Positions 60,536 to 64,000 of a stretch of 64,000 bases of DNA are shown here, piece after piece (position 1 is the stretch's first letter; every line of letters begins with the position of its first letter). The stretch spans positions 2,728,001 to 2,792,000 of the forward strand of contig NZ_CP092915.1 of NCBI RefSeq assembly GCF_022557175.1. The letters are read 5' to 3'. The DNA comes from Mycolicibacterium sp. YH-1. GTDB taxonomy: Bacteria; Actinomycetota; Actinomycetes; Mycobacteriales; Mycobacteriaceae. The notes under the pieces were generated by a model. The model had not been told where the DNA came from, made no database searches, and saw only the letters and a list, made by a program, of their open reading frames with translations. Position numbers and translations under genes: made by a program.

Positions 60536-62302
60536 ATGACGTCGACCGGTGAGCGCTTCGTGCACAGCGCGGATGGCGAACGGATTGCCATCTATGAAGA
60601 GGGCAATCCCGAGGGGCCCACGCTCGTACTCGTACACGGGTGGCCGGACTCCCACGTGCTGTGGAACGGCGTGGTGCCCATGCTGGCCGACCGCTTCCGG
60701 ATCATCCGCTACGACAACCGCGGCGTAGGGAGATCATCGGTGCCCAGGAAGGTGTCGGCGTACACCATGTCCCGGTACGCCGACGACCTCGCCGCGGTGA
60801 TCGACGCTGTCTCGCCCGGGGTCGCCGTCCACGTGCTGGCACACGACTGGGGATCGGCGGGTGTGTGGGAGTACTTGGCGCGCACCGGTGCTGGCGACCG
60901 GGTGGCCTCGTTCACATCCCTGTCCGGCCCCAGTGCTGACCACCTGAACCGCTATGTCATGGATGGCCTCAAGCAGCCGTACCGGCTCCCGCGGTTCCTG
61001 CGCTCACTGAGCTGTCTGGTTCGCCTGACGTACATGGGCGCAAACTCGGTGCCGGTCGTGGCGCCCGCGCTGACGCGCGTATTCCTGCCGCGCGTCATGC
61101 GGGCAATCCTGCAGAGGCGTGACGGCATCCCCGCCGACCAGATTCACCATTCGGACGCGCTCGCCACCGACGCCGTGCGCAGCATGAAGGTGTACCCGGC
61201 CAACTACTTCCGATCGCTGGCCCGCGCGCGCAGGGACCATAACGTCGACGTGCCGGTCCAGATCATCGTCAACACCCGCGATCCCTTTGTCCGCCACCAC
61301 GTCTACGACGAGACCGGCAAGTGGGTCTCGCGGCTGTGGCGTCGTGAGGTGAAAGCCGGTCACTGGTCGGTGTTCTCACACCCGCAGGTGGTGGCGCAAT
61401 CCGTCACCGAACTCGTCGAATTCCTGGGCGGTGCGGAGCCAACCCGCGGCCTGCTGCGCGCCCAGGTAGGCCGGCCTCGCCGGGACTTTGGCGACACGCT
61501 CGTCTCGGTGACCGGGGCAGGCAGCGGAATCGGTCGCGCCACCGCGCTGGCCTTCGCCGCCGAGGGTGCCGAGGTCGTGGTCAGTGACGTCAACGAGGAC
61601 GCGGCGGCCGCCACCGTCGCGCAGATCGCCGCTACGGGCGGCACCGCGCACGCCTACCGCCTCGACGTCGCCGACGCCGCGGCGGTGAACCGCTTCGCCG
61701 AGCAGGTGTGTGCCACCCACGGTGTGCCCGATGTGGTGGTGAACAACGCAGGCGTGGGCCAGGCCGGCAACTTCCTTGACACTCCGGCCGACGAGTACGA
61801 CCGCGTGCTCGACATCAACTTCGGTGGCGTCGTCAACGGTTGCCGCGCCTTCGCCGACCGGATGGTCGACCGTGGCGCTGGCGGGCACATCGTCAACGTG
61901 GCCTCCATGGCCGCCTACGCGCCGATGCAGTCGATGAACGCGTACGCGACCAGCAAGGCCGCGGTGTACATGTTCTCCGACTGTCTGCGTGCCGAACTCG
62001 ATTCCGCCGGAATCGGTTTGACGACGGTGTGCCCCGGAGTGATCGACACCGACATCATCAACGCCACGCGCTTCGACGTGCCCGCAGGCAGGCAGGGCGC
62101 GGTCGAGGCGCGCCGCGCGCAGATTCAACGAGGCTTCAAGGCACGGCGCTACGGCCCCGACAAGGTGGCCAAGGCGATCATCGCGGCGGTCAAGAAGAAC
62201 AAGCCGATACGCCCGGTCACCCCGGAGGCCTACCTGTTGTACGGCGTCGCGCACGCCCTGCCGCAGGTGATGCGCAGCACCGCCCGCGGCAAGGTCCTGT
62301 AG
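60536..62302 (+). CDS. ephD: EphD: epoxide hydrolase-like domain fused to an SDR domain
   Basis: 588 residues. The N-terminal alpha/beta hydrolase has VHGWPDSHVLWNGVVPMLAD near 35, AHDWGSAGVWEYL near 107 (Asp nucleophile elbow HDWG) and GHWSVFSHPQ near 280. The C-terminal SDR has [20 protein letters not shown] near 325, NNAGVGQAGN near 402, VASMAAYAP and YATSKAAVYM. The fusion matches M. tuberculosis EphD (Rv2214c), which is linked to mycolic acid processing. ATG 60536 has GGGGAG 4-5 nt upstream; ATG 60521 is possible. Convergent with pepB. Confidence 0.92.
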   Translation: MTSTGERFVHSADGERIAIYEEGNPEGPTLVLVHGWPDSHVLWNGVVPMLADRFRIIRYDNRGVGRSSVPRKVSAYTMSRYADDLAAVIDAVSPGVAVHVLAHDWGSAGVWEYLARTGAGDRVASFTSLSGPSADHLNRYVMDGLKQPYRLPRFLRSLSCLVRLTYMGANSVPVVAPALTRVFLPRVMRAILQRRDGIPADQIHHSDALATDAVRSMKVYPANYFRSLARARRDHNVDVPVQIIVNTRDPFVRHHVYDETGKWVSRLWRREVKAGHWSVFSHPQVVAQSVTELVEFLGGAEPTRGLLRAQVGRPRRDFGDTLVSVTGAGSGIGRATALAFAAEGAEVVVSDVNEDAAAATVAQIAATGGTAHAYRLDVADAAAVNRFAEQVCATHGVPDVVVNNAGVGQAGNFLDTPADEYDRVLDINFGGVVNGCRAFADRMVDRGAGGHIVNVASMAAYAPMQSMNAYATSKAAVYMFSDCLRAELDSAGIGLTTVCPGVIDTDIINATRFDVPAGRQGAVEARRAQIQRGFKARRYGPDKVAKAIIAAVKKNKPIRPVTPEAYLLYGVAHALPQVMRSTARGKVL

Positions 62303-62303
62303 C

Positions 62304-62365
62304 TAGCTGCTCGCGGCCCTGCTCGATTAGCCGCTCGCGGCCGTGCCCGATTAGCCGCTCGCGGC
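62304..62365. repeat. Imperfect 24-bp tandem repeat at the end of pepB
   Basis: Units at 62304-62327 and 62328-62351 (TAGCYGCTCGCGGCCSTGCYCGAT; three mismatches) plus a partial third at 62352-62365. The third is the pepB C-terminal coding end (AASG then TAA at 62351-62353), so copies of the gene end lie beyond its stop. Confidence 0.75.
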
Positions 62366-63883
62366 GATGTCCTCGATGGCGGCGAACATCGTCCGCGTCG
62401 GCACCCCGGTGCCGCCCTTGCCGGTGTAGCCCCACGGCCCGCCGGTGTTGTAGGCCGGCGCGGCGACGTCGAGATGCGCCCACTGCACTCCATCCGCCAC
62501 GAACTCGCGCAGGTAGACCCCGGCGACCAGCATGCCTGCGTAGCGCGACGAACTGACGTTGGCCAGATCGGCCACCGTGGACTTGAGGTCGTCCTTGAGT
62601 TCCTCGGGCAGCGGCATCGGCCAGGCGTTCTCGCCCACCTGCTGCGACAGCGCGGCCACGCGGTCCCGGAACTCGTCGCTGCCCATGACACCCGGCGTCC
62701 GCGCGCCCAGGGCCACCGTCTGCGCGCCCGTCAGCGTCGACGTCTCGATCAGGTAGTCGGGTTGGTCCTCACACGCCCGCACGATCGCGTCGGCCAGGAT
62801 CACGCGGCCCTCGGCGTCGGTGTTGAGCACCTCCACGGTGATGCCGCCGTACTGGGTCAGCACGTCGCCGGGGCGCTGCGCCGTCGCCGACGGCATGTTC
62901 TCGGCCATCGGCACGGTGGCGATGACGTCGACGGGGACGTTCTGCTTGGCCGCGAGCACGACGGTCGCGACGACCGCGGCGGCACCGCCCATATCGGAGG
63001 TCATGTGATGCATGTTGGCCGCGGGCTTGATCGAGATACCGCCCGTGTCGAAGGTGATGCCCTTGCCCACCAGCGCAACCGTCTTCGCCTTCTTCTTCTT
63101 GGCCGCAAGCTGCGATCCGCGGTGGATGAGCCGGACGAGTCGCGGGCCGCGAGATGATCCCTTGCCCACGCCGACGATGCCGCCGTATCCGCCCTTCTCC
63201 AGAGCCTTCTCATCGAGGATCTCGACCTCGAGGCCGACGGCCTCACCCAAAGCCCTTGCCCGCTTGGCGAACTCCTCGGGGAAGAGGTGGCTGGGCGGGG
63301 TGTTGACCAGATCGCGGGCGGTGGCCACCGCCGTGGCGATATCGGTGCCGCGCGCCGCCTGAGCCTTCGCGTCCTTGGCCGTGGACAGCGCGGTGATCTT
63401 GGCGAGCCCGGGCTCCTTCGGCGCCGTCTTGTCGCTGCGGAAGTCGGTGAACCGGTAGGCGCCGAGAATCAGTCCCTCGACTGCGGCGGCCACGTCGAGA
63501 TCGGACAGTGTGGTGATGACGGTCTCCGTGCCCGACAGCGAGCGGGCGGCCGCGCCTGCGGCCCGACGGATCAGGTCCTGCGGCCACTCGTCGCGTGCCT
63601 TGCCCAGGCCGACGGTCAACACGCTGGCCACCGGCAGCGACGGCACCACGATGCGGGTGACCTGTTCGGTGCCGGCCTTGGCGCCGAGCGCCCGGAGCGC
63701 GACCTCGATCTCACCGACCGCCTCCGCGTCGAGGAACGGGTTCGCGACGACCTTGACGCTTGCGTCGGACTCGTCATCGCCGTTCACCACGGGGACTATC
63801 AGCACCGCCGAGCCCGTACCGCGCTTGGGCAGGCTGGTGGCGACGTTGACGACGGGGGACTGGTAACCGGGACTGGTACTCAC
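62351..63883 (-). CDS. pepB: Leucyl aminopeptidase (M17 family)
   Basis: 510 residues. The metal/active-site motifs are [18 protein letters not shown] near 280 (Lys and Asp ligands), [14 protein letters not shown] near 302, and [17 protein letters not shown] near 360, the M17 signature. It removes N-terminal residues from peptides using two metal ions in the cytosol. The open frame continues upstream, but GTG 63883 ([10 protein letters not shown]) matches the usual length; a TAGGGT box 8 nt upstream suggests a leaderless mRNA. Convergent with ephD. Confidence 0.95.
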   Translation of the reverse strand: MSTSPGYQSPVVNVATSLPKRGTGSAVLIVPVVNGDDESDASVKVVANPFLDAEAVGEIEVALRALGAKAGTEQVTRIVVPSLPVASVLTVGLGKARDEWPQDLIRRAAGAAARSLSGTETVITTLSDLDVAAAVEGLILGAYRFTDFRSDKTAPKEPGLAKITALSTAKDAKAQAARGTDIATAVATARDLVNTPPSHLFPEEFAKRARALGEAVGLEVEILDEKALEKGGYGGIVGVGKGSSRGPRLVRLIHRGSQLAAKKKKAKTVALVGKGITFDTGGISIKPAANMHHMTSDMGGAAAVVATVVLAAKQNVPVDVIATVPMAENMPSATAQRPGDVLTQYGGITVEVLNTDAEGRVILADAIVRACEDQPDYLIETSTLTGAQTVALGARTPGVMGSDEFRDRVAALSQQVGENAWPMPLPEELKDDLKSTVADLANVSSSRYAGMLVAGVYLREFVADGVQWAHLDVAAPAYNTGGPWGYTGKGGTGVPTRTMFAAIEDIAASG

Positions 63884-63949
63884 AGTGGTCAACCCTAACC
63901 AGTGCGGCCAGCCTGGGGACGGCGGAGCGACCGGGATTAACCTTGCGGC
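63884..63949. promoter_or_regulatory. Divergent leaderless promoters of pepB and gcvT
   Basis: In 66 bp, TAGGGT on the minus strand (63892-63897) lies 8 nt before the pepB GTG, and TAACCT on the plus strand (63938-63943) lies 6 nt before the gcvT GTG. Neither gene has a Shine-Dalgarno. Confidence 0.5.
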
Positions 63950-64000
63950 GTGAGTGACAACCTGCTGCAGGGCCCACTGGTAGACCGCCATCGAGCGCTT
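63950..64000 (+). CDS. gcvT: Aminomethyltransferase GcvT, N-terminal 17 residues only
   Basis: The frame [17 protein letters not shown] runs to the window end. LxxGPLxDRHRxL is how mycobacterial GcvT (glycine cleavage T protein) begins, and the pepB-gcvT neighbourhood is conserved. The fragment is short, so the call rests mainly on context. GTG start with a leaderless -10 box. Confidence 0.65.
   Translation, partial: MSDNLLQGPLVDRHRAL

Noticed and set aside
63884..63949. Glycine riboswitch before gcvT
   Set aside because: Only 66 bp lie between the divergent starts and the transcripts look leaderless, so there is no room.
1..64000. tRNA, rRNA, CRISPR arrays, insertion sequences, phage integrases
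   Set aside because: None were recognised; apart from the two short tandem arrays and the HNH element no repeats or transposase genes were seen.

Overview
The window is a high-GC actinobacterial chromosome segment, almost certainly a fast-growing Mycobacterium/Mycolicibacterium. The evidence is the glnE, glnA1, RDD, DUF4191, lipA, lipB, TIGR01777, dlaT, ephD, pepB, gcvT order, a complete YrbE/Mce import operon, F420-type LLM oxidoreductases, mycofactocin-type SDRs and many GTG and apparently leaderless starts.

Layout. (1) 1-3248: 3' end of glnE, a thioesterase, an LLM oxidoreductase and DoxX. (2) 3277-8182: a secreted double beta-propeller protein, a second thioesterase and a PadR regulator. 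(3) 8193-12785: a KstD-like dehydrogenase divergent from kshA, a small CxxC protein and a DUF222/HNH protein. (4) 12807-20357: a minus-strand operon-like run (acyl-CoA dehydrogenase, acyl-CoA synthetase, SnoaL-like proteins, SDRs, an esterase, a possible 2OG/Fe(II) oxygenase). (5) 20460-27279: a long Baeyer-Villiger monooxygenase (BVMO) plus SDR, a Dabb-like pair, an Old Yellow Enzyme, an esterase and an IclR regulator. (6) 27442-31412: a minus-strand operon with a flavoprotein, HsaC, HsaA and a ferredoxin. (7) 31544-38754: a second BVMO with four SDRs (two mycofactocin-type), an LLM enzyme and a SnoaL-like protein, meeting an HsaD-like hydrolase. (8) 38918-50448: yrbEA, yrbEB, mceA-F, three small secreted proteins and an enoyl-CoA hydratase. 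(9) 50545-64000: the conserved mycobacterial core (glnA1, lipoate synthesis, dlaT, ephD, pepB, start of gcvT).

In M. tuberculosis glnE and glnA1 are neighbours. Here about 49 kb lies between them, and most of it looks like one polycyclic (steroid-like) import and degradation island. Mce would bring the substrate in. KstD/KshA-type enzymes would open ring B, HsaA/HsaC/HsaD-type enzymes would hydroxylate and cleave ring A, and the BVMOs, SDRs, FadD, FadE and EchA would process side chains or ring fragments. The substrate cannot be read from sequence.

The strongest new observation is regulatory. Most divergent promoters of the island carry a CCG-N5-CGG 11-mer (some copies degenerate) whose edge lies 45-47 nt from the start codon of nine genes with leaderless-type -10 boxes. 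In the same intergenic regions it also sits at positions that predict sensible start sites for leadered genes (mce operon, the 14047-15123 gene, the 48052-48570 gene). This looks like one uncharacterised activator regulon tying the island together. All positions and motif matches were read by eye; no searches or alignments were run.
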